DNA from: Molossus alvarezi
Taxonomy: Eukaryota; Chordata; Mammalia; Chiroptera; Molossidae
Reading direction: 5' to 3'
NCBI GenBank assembly: GCA_037176705.1
Contig: CM073898.1
Span: forward strand, 35,033,488-35,097,487
DNA: 64,000 nt
A program made the translations under genes and the position numbers. The stretch's first letter is position 1, and every line of letters begins with the position of its first letter. The notes under the pieces are model-generated. The model searched no databases, was not told the DNA's origin, and saw only the letters and a program-made list of their open reading frames with translations. Positions 48,852 to 60,629 of the stretch are shown piece by piece.

Positions 48852-49224
48852 CCATTTTCAATGGTCTCAAATACACACACGTCTCACGCTAACAAGCATT
48901 TCTAGAGTAGGTGATACGAAAATAACCACTGACACAGCTCCCGCAGAAGTTGCTACTTGAATGCTGACCAGCATGCTCTCCTTCCCATTTCTATGCGTTC
49001 TGATATTTCCTAAATGTACGCAGACCAATCAGGATCTTAATCTCTGGGTGCTGGAGTGAAGAAAAGTTCGGGAGGATCATAGAGTCACAATGAACAGGAG
49101 GTTATGGTATGAACTGAGCCAATTAGAGAATGCAGAGATACAAGGTCTAAAGGAAGGTATAACAAGAATAATGGCAATGGTTAATAGGCAAAAGTAAACA
49201 GATCTCTTGATAAAAGTTATATAT

Positions 49225-49370
49225 TCTATTTATTGAAGACTCTCCTCAATGTCTACCTTTTCCATGAAGACTCCCTTGTCTACTCTTCTACTTCCTTTAC
49301 TTATTTTCTGCACCCTTCATATGACACAATTTGACTGTGGACTGTTTTCCAACTCTGTAGACAGACATGC
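49225..49370 (+). repeat. L2 relic, sense
   Basis: CCATGAAGACTCCCTTGTCT and TTGACTGTGGACTGTTTTCC resemble the L2 3' region. Confidence 0.5.
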
Positions 49371-49371
49371 T

Positions 49372-49389
49372 CCCCCCCCCCCCCCCCCC
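49372..49389. repeat. C18 homopolymer
   Basis: Eighteen consecutive C on the plus strand, G18 on the strand sense to NRXN1. Confidence 0.9.
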
Positions 49390-49514
49390 GCCAGGGCTAC
49401 ATGGCAGCCACACTGGGTAGGACCAACATCACATCTCGCTCTCATTCTCCATTTTATAAGCAGTTGTTTCCTTCAAAAGGTGGACTGCTGACCACTTACA
49501 GCACTTTGCCATGA

Positions 49515-49640
49515 AACCATGATTGAAAACTGTACTTCACTTTGCACTCACTGAATTTCTGGGGATGAGCTCAGGAATCTGCATTCTTGAGAGACTGGAC
49601 AATGTGGTACTCACAAGTGTTTGCCAATCTAATCCCTTAC
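49515..49640 (+). mobile_element. Possible MER5-type relic
   Basis: AGGAATCTGCATTCTTGAGA lies in the position expected of a MER5 core; the ends are lost. Tentative. Confidence 0.4.
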
Positions 49641-49968
49641 ACAGAGAATGTGCTCATAAATGTCTGGTGTTGCTATTAAGATAGTACTTTCTGGCAAGTC
49701 CCTAAGTATGTATGAGAAACAAAGAAATGCTGGCTTGTCCAAGGTGTCCTCAGTCTGCCATTAGATAGTCAATGTCTTTGGGGTCCATGTCCTGCCCAGG
49801 CAGCTCTTTGTATCTTCTTAATTTTTTTTTTCTATAGCACTAGAATTTACCTAGAATATACTATAAGTAATTGTTTATAATAAGGAGGAGACAGAGAAAG
49901 ATGAAGGAGGAGGAAGAGAAAAAAAGATATGTTTGTGATTGTGAGGCATAGTGGGGAGGTGGTTATTA

Positions 49969-49996
49969 AAAAACAACAACAACAACAACAACAAAA
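49969..49996. repeat. (AAC)n microsatellite
   Basis: About eight AAC units. Confidence 0.85.
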
Positions 49997-49999
49997 ACT

Positions 50000-50890
50000 C
50001 CTTTACTTGGATGGACTAGAATTCAAAAGCACTTATGAAGTGTCTATTTAATCCTTTCTACTTTGTTCTCTCTACTCTTGCTAACACTTCAAAATACCCC
50101 TTATACTATTTTTAAGATTACCAAAGATAGTCTGTGTGGATTAAAGATAGACCACACCAGAAACAGAATAAAACACGTGTGTACAGTAATAGTAAGGAAA
50201 TATTGATCGCTATTTATCCTCCTCCTGAAGTTGATGGAAAGGAAATTATTTCCATTTCTATAAGCACATATGTTTGCATTTGCATGTATGTATAATTGCT
50301 TCACAAACATAAACTCTGGCAATGATCTCTGCCCGCTAAGGGCAGCATTAATGAGCTGTAACATGGATTCGCCCAGTCACCCATGCCTTTCAACTATCTC
50401 TAATTCCAAAGGCACTCCTCGACTTTCCCTCAGGTCCGACTCCCACACAAACCTCTGCGCTCTTGTTTTATTATTACAAATAGCCAAAAGTCAACATTGG
50501 AAATTGAGACTCAAGAGCATGTTGTTTATCTCCAAACCAATAGGAAAATAAGCTTTATTGCACGTATTCTTCGGGAATCATTCTTTTGAATGTGTACTTG
50601 GCCCTTTGCTCTCCATGTGCATTTGACTCTACTGAGAATGAGTCTCAGATGCAAGAATTGCTGTCTAACAGAAAATAAATATTTTATTTTGTATTTTTAG
50701 AGTGGAAGGATCTATATACGTTAAGATCTCTAATCGTTACACCTTAATTATGAGGGTTCCGTGATTTAGTAAGAGTTGCAAAGTTAACTACGTTACAGAC
50801 CAGATTCTTATTCTGGGATCAATGAGTAAGCTTCAAGGGGACTAAGAACCTTTAAAACTGTATGTAGATTGTGTGTGTGTGAGTGTTGGT
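50000..50890. other. Unique intronic DNA
   Basis: No gene or repeat recognised. Confidence 0.55.
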
Positions 50891-50894
50891 GGAT

Positions 50895-51143
50895 TTTTTT
50901 TTTTTTTTTAATCCTCACCTAAGGATATTTTCCTATTTATTCTCAGGTAGACTGGGAATGAGGGAGAGAGAGGGAGAGAGAGAAACATCAATGTGAGAGA
51001 GACACATCAACTGGTTGCCTCCCACATGATCCTGACCAGGGCCGGAGGCAACTACCAAGGTACGTGTCCTTGATCGGAATCAAACCCGCAACTCATTGGT
51101 CCATGAGCCGACACTCCAACTGCTGAGCCAAACCAGCCAGGGC
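50895..51143 (-). mobile_element. VES SINE, antisense
   Basis: Poly-T then AATCCTCACCTAAGGATATT, a slightly shortened ACCAGGGCCGGAGGCAAC segment, head ending GCCAAACCAGCCAGGGC. Confidence 0.9.
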
Positions 51144-51149
51144 TGTCAG

Positions 51150-54100
51150 TCTATTTTTATTGAAAGTATCCATAATTTTATCAGACCCTCAAAATGTTCC
51201 TCAACTTAGTTGGAATAGCTACTGTTGGAACCATATTTATAAATATTTTTAGAACCAAAGAAGAATGAGTTGAAGGTCATGCAATCCAAATTTCTAGCCA
51301 ATATTATCCTTAGATAATATCTCTGATGAATAATATGCAACCTCTTCCGGGGATCTTCAAAAGCTAATAACTCACCATCTCTCATGTTAGCATGGTTCAA
51401 AGCTCTAATCATTGGTAAGGTATTACTATCTCCATACACTTTCCTTTCTATACATTATCACAAAGGTCTAAGTTCTGCCCTTCAGAGCCACAAAAAACAA
51501 AGCCAGTTTTTCTTACTCAGAATATGCTACAAATATTTGAAGATGACTGTTATATTCCCTCGAACCTATGCTTTTCCCTGGTCAGCACATCCAGGGTCCC
51601 TTAGTATTCTACTTGCTTTTCTAGACCCATAGGCATTTAGAGCTGGAAGGAGCCCATTTCTGTTGGTGAATAGTCTCTAACAAGCGTGTAACCAAAAACT
51701 GAAAACAGTGTTCCACTTGTGATCTGACTAGTCCATGCCTAGTTCTTTCTGGTGGGTATTGTACTTTACTTGTGTTTGTTTGTTTTTCCTTTCTGGCCAG
51801 GAGGATCACAGTATTTTACTAACTGGGAAGATCAAGGGTGAATGACTTATTTTGAAGTTTCCCATCTGAAATGCAACAGAGCGGGAGATGTGTATTTGGA
51901 AATTCATACCCAACTCTAGAGAGCTACCTTTCCAAATTTAATAGTAATGATGTTCACATAAATAAAGCAGTTGAATTTTTCAAAAGAGAAACATTAGGCA
52001 CTCTTATTTTAGACATTCTTACATGAAAAAATCTTGCACTTTTTCCACAGGTTGAGTCATAAACAAAGAACGGAACACCTCAGATTTATAAAATGAGTAG
52101 AGCAAGGATGACTTAGAATATAAAGCTTTTCCATTTCAAGTGTCAGAAAAATTCTCTTGAACTTTTACTTGCCTTAAAATGTCCACAAAAAACCCCCCCA
52201 AAATATTCCTTGAGCTGCATACTTATAGCCCAAACTTCATGCAACAATCATGCATATACTCTAAACTTAGTAAATGGACAAGATAAAAAATTCAGTCTCT
52301 TTTCCTATTCCTATATTGATTTTTCACATGAACATTTCCCAAAGACTGTTGTGAGAAAACCTAATTTTACCAAATGCTCAGTGAAGATAAAATACCTACA
52401 GCTAAATACATTTCAAAACATTTCCTTCCATATCTGCCTCCATGCTATACCCACTGCAAATTACATATTTCAGGCTCCAAGACTCTTCCTTTCGGAAGAT
52501 TAGCTTCCCCCAATTAACAATGCTCAAAATACACTTTGCATACTACTGTAGCACACTGAGCCAATTAGTCTAATTTCCATTGACTCTCCACTTTCCTCTG
52601 TGTTTTAATATCTTAACATGTATGAGTATATACTCTTGGGTAGTAAATAAGTGTTTTTAATATATCCTCTTTTTTTTGTTGTTATGATAAATCCTCCTCT
52701 GCTTGGCTTCTGGTGAGCCACAACACACCCTAAGGAGTTAGGTCTTTTTTTTCTTTTTCTTTTTTTTTTTTTTTGGCCTCTGCTCTAGGTAGATGAAGGC
52801 CCTGAGATCAGGATGCAAATTGTTGATATTCCTAAGTGAATTAATTCCTTCCCCAGACCTCATACTCTCATAGACAGATCTAAGAAAAGTGATAAAGATC
52901 CAGATTTGTGAGGGAGATTTCACTTAAGCCTTAGGTCCATGTTGAACAATTGAACTCCATTTTCTAGAAAGTTCTGCACTGAAAGAATGTAGGCACACAT
53001 TTTTAATTGTTCTCTGAGAATCATGGGGGAGTAAGAAATTCTGGAAGGGTAGTACTCAAGATACTTCTAGGTTCTGGCTATAGTAATATCATCAAAATAC
53101 CATCAAAGTTGTTGTGGCTGTATTTTCTTCTCCATTCATATGTTTTAAATATTTATATTGAATTATTTTCAGGTGAATAAAGCAATGTCTGCATTTGCTT
53201 CACAATAATCCCATTGAAAAGTGGAGATAAAAGAGGTTGAGCTAATACATAAATATTTGCCTGACAGATAATAGTTAGAACTGGGTGATGGATTTATTTG
53301 AATCCTCTTTACTTTCCTGGTCCCTTTGTTTTTGATTGATATGTTCTGTGATTAAAGGTAATAATAATAAAGCACCAAAATCCCACACAGAATTGCCAAC
53401 CTCTATAAATAAACGTACAGACATGAATAGAAGAGCCAGAGAGTTTTTGCTAAGTAGTGAAGGCATTCACTACTATAACTGCTTGGTGTGGCTACTATTA
53501 AACTACAACACCCACAAGCATATAGTATGCCTGGGAAGATTCTCATTCTTTGAGTGACTGACCCCATCTGAATAAAGGGAAAATAAATATAATCACCCTA
53601 AAACTATGTGATTATGGATTATATGGTAACTTTTATGTTATGAAAAGTTTAATGGTCAATCTAATGTAGAGTTAAGAATCATACTCCATATTTTGAAGCT
53701 ATATTTTTAAAACACACATTTTGTGAATTGCAAATAATTCTAGCTTAAGTGCTAGCAAATGCAACAAGTTTCTACTAAAGCAGCTGAGTTTTAGAGGCTT
53801 CCTTTTGACAGATTGCTTAAGTTATGGGATGCAGCCGTCTGTAGAAAAATGAAATGCTGCAAGTCTATTTTTATGCAGCTGGGATCAAGTTACTAAATGG
53901 ATCAAAAGAAATAATTTCTTTGAAGAGGTGGCTGTTGACACCAGTGCCCTAAAAATAAGTGCAATTTTTGTGGGTACAAAAATTTGTTTATATCTCAGTG
54001 TAAGTAACTTATAGACATAGTTTCCATATATACACTGGTGCTCAAGATACACGGGATGCTATTCTAAACATATCTGAATAGACCTCCGTTTAACATTACT

Positions 54101-54275
54101 GTTAGCACAGGAAAACTGCATGCTAGCTCTTGAATAATTGGCATAGCTAATGACAATTATTCCTACCAGGCCTAACTTATTAGGTTATTAATAAAAACAT
54201 CCAAAATCGTTACCCAACTTTTACTCTGCGCCAAATACCAGTCAAGTACTTTCCAAACTTATTTCATTTGATTTT
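51150..54275. other. Unique DNA, candidate conserved noncoding element
   Basis: No gene seen. A poly-T run lies at 52747-52774. The stretch 53680-54190 lacks repeats and contains TAATGACAATTATTCC-type words near 54150; it may be a conserved element. Confidence 0.35.
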
Positions 54276-54279
54276 AGAA

Positions 54280-54435
54280 TTAGGTTGGATTTTAATAACC
54301 AGCTATTATTACCACCCTTTTACAGATGGAGAAGCTGATTCTTTGAGACCGTGGAACTTGCCGAAGGTTTTACAGCTAGTAGTTTCTCAGCTGGAATTTC
54401 AATGCTAGTCTAGTTCCAAAGCTCTTAATTACTAA
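54280..54435 (-). repeat. MIR relic, antisense
   Basis: CCCTTTTACAGATGGAGAAG, then GGTTTTACAGCTAGTAGTTT and CCAAAGCTCTTAATTACTA. Confidence 0.75.
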
Positions 54436-55009
54436 ATTATATCTAATTCTTCGGGTTAGAGAGTATGTCAACTAACTCTGAAATATAGCGGGAGGGGGGG
54501 AGTTAAGAAACAGCACTTTTTAAATCTCTTAACATGTGAAAGTAAGCTTGTTCATTGAAAATGTGATAAATTGAAAGACAGCAATAAACAAAGATACTGA
54601 AAACAATAGAGCTTAAATGTAGAAAGTGCCAAGATACTAAATAATAACGTGACATAATAGAATTTTCGCCACAGTAAAATGTCACGAAAGAAAACAAAAC
54701 AAAACAAAAAACTAGAAAGAGTAGGAGTGCAAATGAAAGAATCTTAAATATTTTTTTAAAAAGGAAACTATTCCAGGCTCTAAAGTGAAAAACACAGCCC
54801 CTTTATGGATACTAAAACACAAATCAACTAACCAGCCCATGAAGTAGAATTATATTGTCGTAGTTTTATAGGGCAGAGTACCCTCAAGTTATCCCCCTGC
54901 GCTTTGGGAACCCACTCTTGTCTACAGCCCAGAGGATGCTGGCTCAGCAAGGCCTTACCGTAACTCAAAGCCCTGTGGGTGCAACCAAATGACTGAAATA
55001 ACGTTTCTT

Positions 55010-55087
55010 TTTTGGGGGGGGCTGGGTGGAAGCGGGCAAAGGAAGGAAAAATGGGGGACATCTGCAATAGTATCAATAATTTTTTAA
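55010..55087 (+). mobile_element. L1 3'-tail fragment
   Basis: G9 run, GAAAAATGGGGGACATCTGC, then AGTATCAATAATTTTTTAAG; same 3' end as at 1786, 8036 and 23957. Confidence 0.6.
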
Positions 55088-55254
55088 GAAGTACTCACTA
55101 CACGCATGCACTAAAAAAAGATAATCTAGTACAATAATCCTACATATCGTCTAAGGTTGATGAAATAAGATACAAAAAGCTAAAGAGAGATTAAATGTTT
55201 ATAGATGGTGGTATTGTAGGAAAATATTACCCTCTAAAATTCAATATTAACTTT

Positions 55255-55365
55255 ATTTATACATAGAGTATATGTTTATATACACTATATATATATTACA
55301 TGTGCTCTTTATATACTTTCATTGTATATATACATATATATTTTGAGAGAGAGAGTGTGTGTGTC
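55255..55365. repeat. Compound TA / GA / GT microsatellite
   Basis: TA-rich stretch (55260-55340) leading into GAGAGAGAGA and TGTGTGTG. Confidence 0.8.
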
Positions 55366-55919
55366 TATTGCTCAGGGAATGTTTAATAATATAAAGGAAT
55401 AGATCATTTTTATTATTTCATTAATAGCTGGGAAAAATACATTTTCAAATTCTATTTGAAGTTTCTAAAAGACATATAAAGAGTATAAGAATCTTTCCTG
55501 ACATGCAAGTCTGAAAGAGAGGGAATCAACTTTGAAGAAAATTTAAAACTTAAGTAGTTTAGATCGTGAGCAAAATTATTCGTCTCCATCCATGTTCTTT
55601 GGCTTGCTGCTCTAAGTTCTAAGCAGTTCTAAGACTTGCTGCTCCACCAAAGCTTGAAGCAGAATAGGAAAACATTGAAGAGAAGTTACTGTGAACATCC
55701 CAACAAATATCCCTTTAACTGCAACATACTTAAGTTACCAAAGCTTCAATGACTTCAACTAATAAAAATAATTCAGTTCCTTGCAAGGGAAACAAACACA
55801 AAAAACCCAATAGGCATGGATATAATTTTCTCTGTGGCTGATGACTGAACCTGTCATTAGGCAGTACTATGTTCCCTTGGGGTCTGCAGAGTCCGATGTA
55901 GAGTTTGGAATCATAAACT

Positions 55920-56151
55920 ATTTTTAAAAGATTATTTTTTTTATTGACTTTTAGAGAGAGAGTGAGGGAGAGGGAGAGTGAAACATCAATGTGAGAGCGA
56001 AACACAGATTGGCTGCCTCCTGCTCACCCCTAATGGGGATAATAGGGATTACGCACACAACCTGGGCATGTGCCGTGACCAGGAATCCAAAGCGCAACCT
56101 TCTGGTGCATGGAACAGACCTATCCAACTGAGCCACATTGGCAGACACTAG
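55920..56151 (-). mobile_element. VES SINE, antisense, left of a close pair
   Basis: TTTATTGACTTTTAGAGAGA, GA-rich block and head ending GAGCCACATTGGCAGA. Duplication AATCATAAACT (55909-55919) / AATTATAAACT (56152-56162). Confidence 0.88.
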
Positions 56152-56169
56152 AATTATAAACTTTTTTTT

Positions 56170-56420
56170 TTTTTTTAAAGAGAGCAAATATTGTACTTTT
56201 ATTTTATTTTTCTTTATTGATATTAAAGAGAGAAAGGAAGGGAGAAGGAGATAGAGAAAGAAACATCAATAGATGAGAGAGAATATTGATTGGCTGTCTC
56301 CTACATGCCCCCCACTGGGGATTTGGCCCACAACCTGGGCATGTACCCTGACTGGGAATCAAACCGGCGACCTGTTGGTGCATGGGTTGATGCTCAACCA
56401 CTGAGCCACACCAGCCAGGC
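56170..56420 (-). mobile_element. VES SINE, antisense, right of a close pair
   Basis: TCTTTATTGATATTAAAGAG, the CCCCCCACTGGGGATTTGGC segment and head ending GAGCCACACCAGCCAGGCA. It follows the left copy after about 20 bp that includes a poly-T. Confidence 0.9.
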
Positions 56421-56424
56421 AGGA

Positions 56425-57400
56425 GAATTATTAACGTTTAAAGATAAAGGAGTCCTTAAAGATGACCTAATAAAAATTTCAATCTTCTCAGGTTACAGGT
56501 GAGCATATATACTAGAAAGATGAACTGACTCTCTGTGTGACTCTTACCAAGTCACATAACCTCTCTGAGCTTCAGTTTTCACTTCCTTAAAATGAACAGA
56601 CATAACTAGCTAATTTCCATAGCCCCATCATGCTAAACACTAGGTGGTTTCCCAAAGAATAAGTTATTGACAGACATTAAACGAAGATCTTGGTTCCCAC
56701 CTCCAAACCCCTGGTCCTACCAGTCCAGTTTGTATTCTTCCATTTGCGCACATATTTGACTGCCATTATACACTTATGAAATGTGCCAGTGAATCAAGAG
56801 CAAGAAAAAAATCCAAGTTCAGTCACATGTATTTTAGAAAGGCAAATGAATGAGGAAAAATGAAAGCAGTTGAATCTGAATATTTGTGTTGATTCCAAAT
56901 GAAGGCAATGGAAAGCGGAAAAGTGGGGGATTGCAGCTCTGTAAGTATAAGGAAAAAAGGAAGAGCCAGCATTAATTAGGCTTTTTCTTTTTAATTGTTC
57001 AACTTCCATGACACTATCATTCAGGTTTATGACTGTAGGCATCTGCCAAGAGTCATGGAGTCTTGGTCTCAAGAGTCAGTTAAAACCAGGCTGGATGAAA
57101 CAGGTGCAAAGAAAAAGAGAACTTGCAGTACAGGTATTCAGTACGTGATAAGGCATATTAGCCCTAGAAATATTCCCTTGCAACAAGCCGCCTACCTAAA
57201 AGAATGGAGGCCTGGCCTCATAAATGGTCTTTTTTTTGGGGGGGGGGTGAGTTTAACAGGCAATTATGTTTATGTAGTAATTCCAAGAGAATTTTCTGTA
57301 GGTAGATGCTAGTATTCATGAAATATGTTGATTTGGGGCTATTAATAATATGGGGAGGAAGAGAAAGAAAAATATAGAAAAACAAAATAAACTAACAAAC
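56425..57400. other. Unique intronic DNA
   Basis: No gene seen; a T8/G11 run lies at 57230-57247. Bases 56500-56600 have faint MIR wording (CTCTTACCAAGTCACATAAC; CTCTCTGAGCTTCAGTTTTC), so a sense MIR relic is likely there. Confidence 0.5.
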
Positions 57401-57409
57401 AAATTAGAA

Positions 57410-57735
57410 AGAGACTCATAGATACAGAGAACAGACTGTAAGTAGTCGGAGGGAAAGGGGTTGGGCTGGGTGAAAAAGGTGAAGGGATTAAGCAAAAAGA
57501 AACAACAACAACAACAACAAAACCACTCAGACACAGACAACAGTGTGGTGATTACCTGAGAAAAAGGGGTCAGGGGAGGTAGAACAGGATAAAGAGGGAA
57601 TAAATGGTGATGGCAGGAGACTGGACTTGGGGTGGTGAACACACACTACAATACACATGATATAGAACTGTACACCTGAAACCTATATAATTTTATTAAC
57701 CAAGGTTACCCCAATATATTCAATTAAAAAATAAG
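57410..57735 (+). mobile_element. L1 3' UTR fragment, sense
   Basis: Includes an (AAC)n run at 57501-57521, CAACAGTGTGGTGATTACCT, GGTGGTGAACACACACTACA, TGTACACCTGAAACCTATAT and a CAATATATTCAATTAAAAAA end: the standard 3' UTR of mammalian L1. Confidence 0.85.
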
Positions 57736-58059
57736 AAAGTAAATAAAAATGAAATCAATAGGGGGGAAAAGTAGATGGTCCATTCCTAATTTGGTAAACA
57801 AAGTAAGGTAGTTTGTTCTGAAAAGTGATTGCAAATTTGAAATTTGTGAAAGAAATTCAAATTTAGACCTCTTAACTGTAGAAGGGAAATATTTTCTGAC
57901 CCATACTTAGAGTTAGACTAAGCTGTGATAAGACTTCCTTACATCACACACATACTGCATTGAGGGCTTTTCTCTCATGTAATCTTACAATAATGTGTGG
58001 GATATTATTTAGTGTATTTTCCCCATATTTTCCCAAGAACAGACTGACCCGGCCTCTCT

Positions 58060-58140
58060 CATTGATAGTCCCAGCAGAGTATTTGTCACACAGAGTGTCT
58101 GACACATAGCACATATTCAATAACTGTTTGTTAAAAGAAG
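58060..58140 (+). repeat. L2/MIR 3' relic
   Basis: GTGTCTGACACATAGCACAT then ATTCAATAACTGTTTGTTAA. Confidence 0.65.
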
Positions 58141-58144
58141 TGTC

Positions 58145-59650
58145 CATACTGTGGTGGATTTGAAGAGAGGAGATAAATTGAAACAAGAAGTAGAACTATG
58201 GAAGAGAAAGAGAGAGAAAGACACAGCTCAGAAGAAGGAGAGATGAACAAAGATCAGACGGTCAGGTTGACTTTCAAATCCTACCCTTCGTTTCACACAT
58301 TGGGTCACCCGAGTCAAATCCCTGAAAAGTCTATGAACCCACATGCTATCCCTGATACACATCATTTTCTATCCCTGACACATACAGACATTCCTAGGAA
58401 TGTTTGCAGAGGCGGGCTAGGAAAAAGAGGATGCAAACGAGCATGGGAGAGACTGACAGAGAAATAATGGTGAAACAAACCAACTGGATTGTATACAATC
58501 CCACAGTCAGTGAGACGGACAAACTCTGTTTGTATACAACACAACTCCACAGTCAGAGACTTTCTACCTCCCTAAGAATCAGTCTAGCTTGCAAGTAGAA
58601 TATTGACTGCTAGGCAGAGCACCATGGCTATAAAACAGGACACTGAGCTAGGCAATAAAAGAGAGAGAGAGAGAATAAGAGGTCTAATGTCTTGTTTATG
58701 TCCCCTTTATAGCATCTTTGAGATGTTCTGCAGTCCCACAGCTGGCTTTAGTTCATATGCTTTTCTGATTAAGCCAATACACACCAAAGCAATCTAATAT
58801 TAATGTGCAATTTGGAGAAAAAATAGAGGGGTGTAGAAAAGGAAGAAATCTTCACAGTGTAACCAAACAATAACAGGATACAAGACTTGCTTAATTCTTT
58901 ATTAAACACATGCTTTATTGTAAGTCTAAAACATTTGTAACTCATTTTAAACACCCAATTCTACCATATTGTGTTTAGTGACACTAATCCTTGTTTATAG
59001 CCTAACCCTTTGAGAATTAGATAACGTTCCCAGTGAATAGTTATAAGTAGTGACAAGTTTTATTACAGCAGTCCTGATCACAGACTTACAAAAACAATAA
59101 ATGAAAACAGAGAAATGGAAATGGAAATATGAAGATCTTTATTTACAATGAAGTGTAAATCTTGACTGATGAAATGCCTCTTAAAATGCTTCCAAGAAAT
59201 GTTTTTCAAACTTTTCATTAAAACCTCAAGCACTGTTTTTCATTTTAAACACTGGTTTTATGCCTATCACTTTACTATTATAAACCTTGTAAAGTCTAGA
59301 GAAGTCTGGGTACTGAGTGCAAATTCACTCAAGTATCCAGCATTCCACATTGTTGGGAAACAGTTCTAAAATTTCATGTGTATTATTATATATAATTTAT
59401 TATTTATATATTATACATATCAGCATAATATATATAAAGAAATAGATAATACATATTTTCCCTTCTAAGAGATTCAATCTTAATTCTGCTGATAATACCG
59501 AATAACATATCATGACTATGCCAACTATCAAAATGGTCTTAAGGTTTTGGTACAATTTTTTCAAATACACAGTTGTTTTAGAAATGTTTAGGCATATTTA
59601 GCTTCAATCTTTACATTTATAATAATAGTAGAGTATTTAAGAAATTTGGA
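58145..59650. other. Unique AT-rich DNA
   Basis: No gene or repeat recognised apart from an AT-rich low-complexity run at 59380-59445 and short GA runs. Confidence 0.5.
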
Positions 59651-59659
59651 AGACAGAGG

Positions 59660-59830
59660 GTTTAGAATTCTAGCTCAGCTCTTTATTCTCTGACTGAGCC
59701 TCTGTTTTTCTCATCCACAAAGTGGGAAAAATACCCAACCACGAGGGACTGTGTAAAGATCGCCACACCAGGTGCAAAGTACATAGCATAGTGCCCAATA
59801 TGTAATGTGTACACAATAAATGATAGTAAT
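59660..59830 (+). repeat. MIR relic, sense
   Basis: GACTGAGCCTCTGTTTTTCT, TCATCCACAAAGTGGGAAAA and CATAGTGCCCAATATG, nearly full length. Confidence 0.8.
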
Positions 59831-60149
59831 TTATTACTCAGATACGTGGCTGCCAGCATTAATATTAAAAGCCACCATTATGGAGCTGCATTCTTACCAT
59901 CACAGAGCTTGACATCGTATCTCAATTCTAAGAAAGGCTATTTTCTACCTCCTCTCTTCTCTGAATTTCTACTTATGTCATATTATCATCACCAATAAAT
60001 ATTTCTTGTAAGCCTAATAAGCATAAGGTATTACTTTAGGCCCTCTTAAGAATACAGCCAAAAATCAATCATTCTCTCATGCAGGCCACTACCGGATTTT
60101 GTACTTCCTCTACCACAGCAGTATTATTCTGTTTTGATTATTTATTTGT

Positions 60150-60270
60150 ATCTTATTTAACCCATTGGAGAGTGAGCTCTTGATGGATAGGTCTTACTCT
60201 GTTTACCCAGCCTCTAATAATGCCTGGAAGATAGCAGATACCCATCCAACGCTGAATAAATGAATGGAAC
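60150..60270 (+). repeat. L2 3' relic, sense
   Basis: GGAGAGTGAGCTCTTGATGG, AATAATGCCTGGAAGATAGC and CTGAATAAATGAATGG. Confidence 0.7.
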
Positions 60271-60593
60271 ATTTCTAACCTCAAAAAGTTCAAGGTGAGG
60301 AGAGACAATATGAATATTTTTGAAAACTATAGAATTAGACCAGGTTTCATATATATACAAGGATAGAAATGTGTCCTGCTTGCATTGGTGGCTGCTACCG
60401 TTAATTTATGAGTAAAGCAGTATCCAGCTTCACGGCAGTGTTCTGGGAGATTATGTCCTATGCTATATACGAAGGGCTGGGTTGCAGACAAAGAGGGACG
60501 AAAGTCCTGAAGAATGAATTAGCAAAGGGTGTCTGGGGGAAGAATGTGATCATCCACTGGGCTCAACGCATGCCAGTCCTGTTCATTTTGTGA

Positions 60594-60627
60594 AAAAAAC
60601 AAAACAAAAAAACAAACAAACAAAAAA
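60594..60627. repeat. (AAAC)n low-complexity run
   Basis: A-rich tract with regularly spaced C. Confidence 0.75.
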
Positions 60628-60629
60628 CT

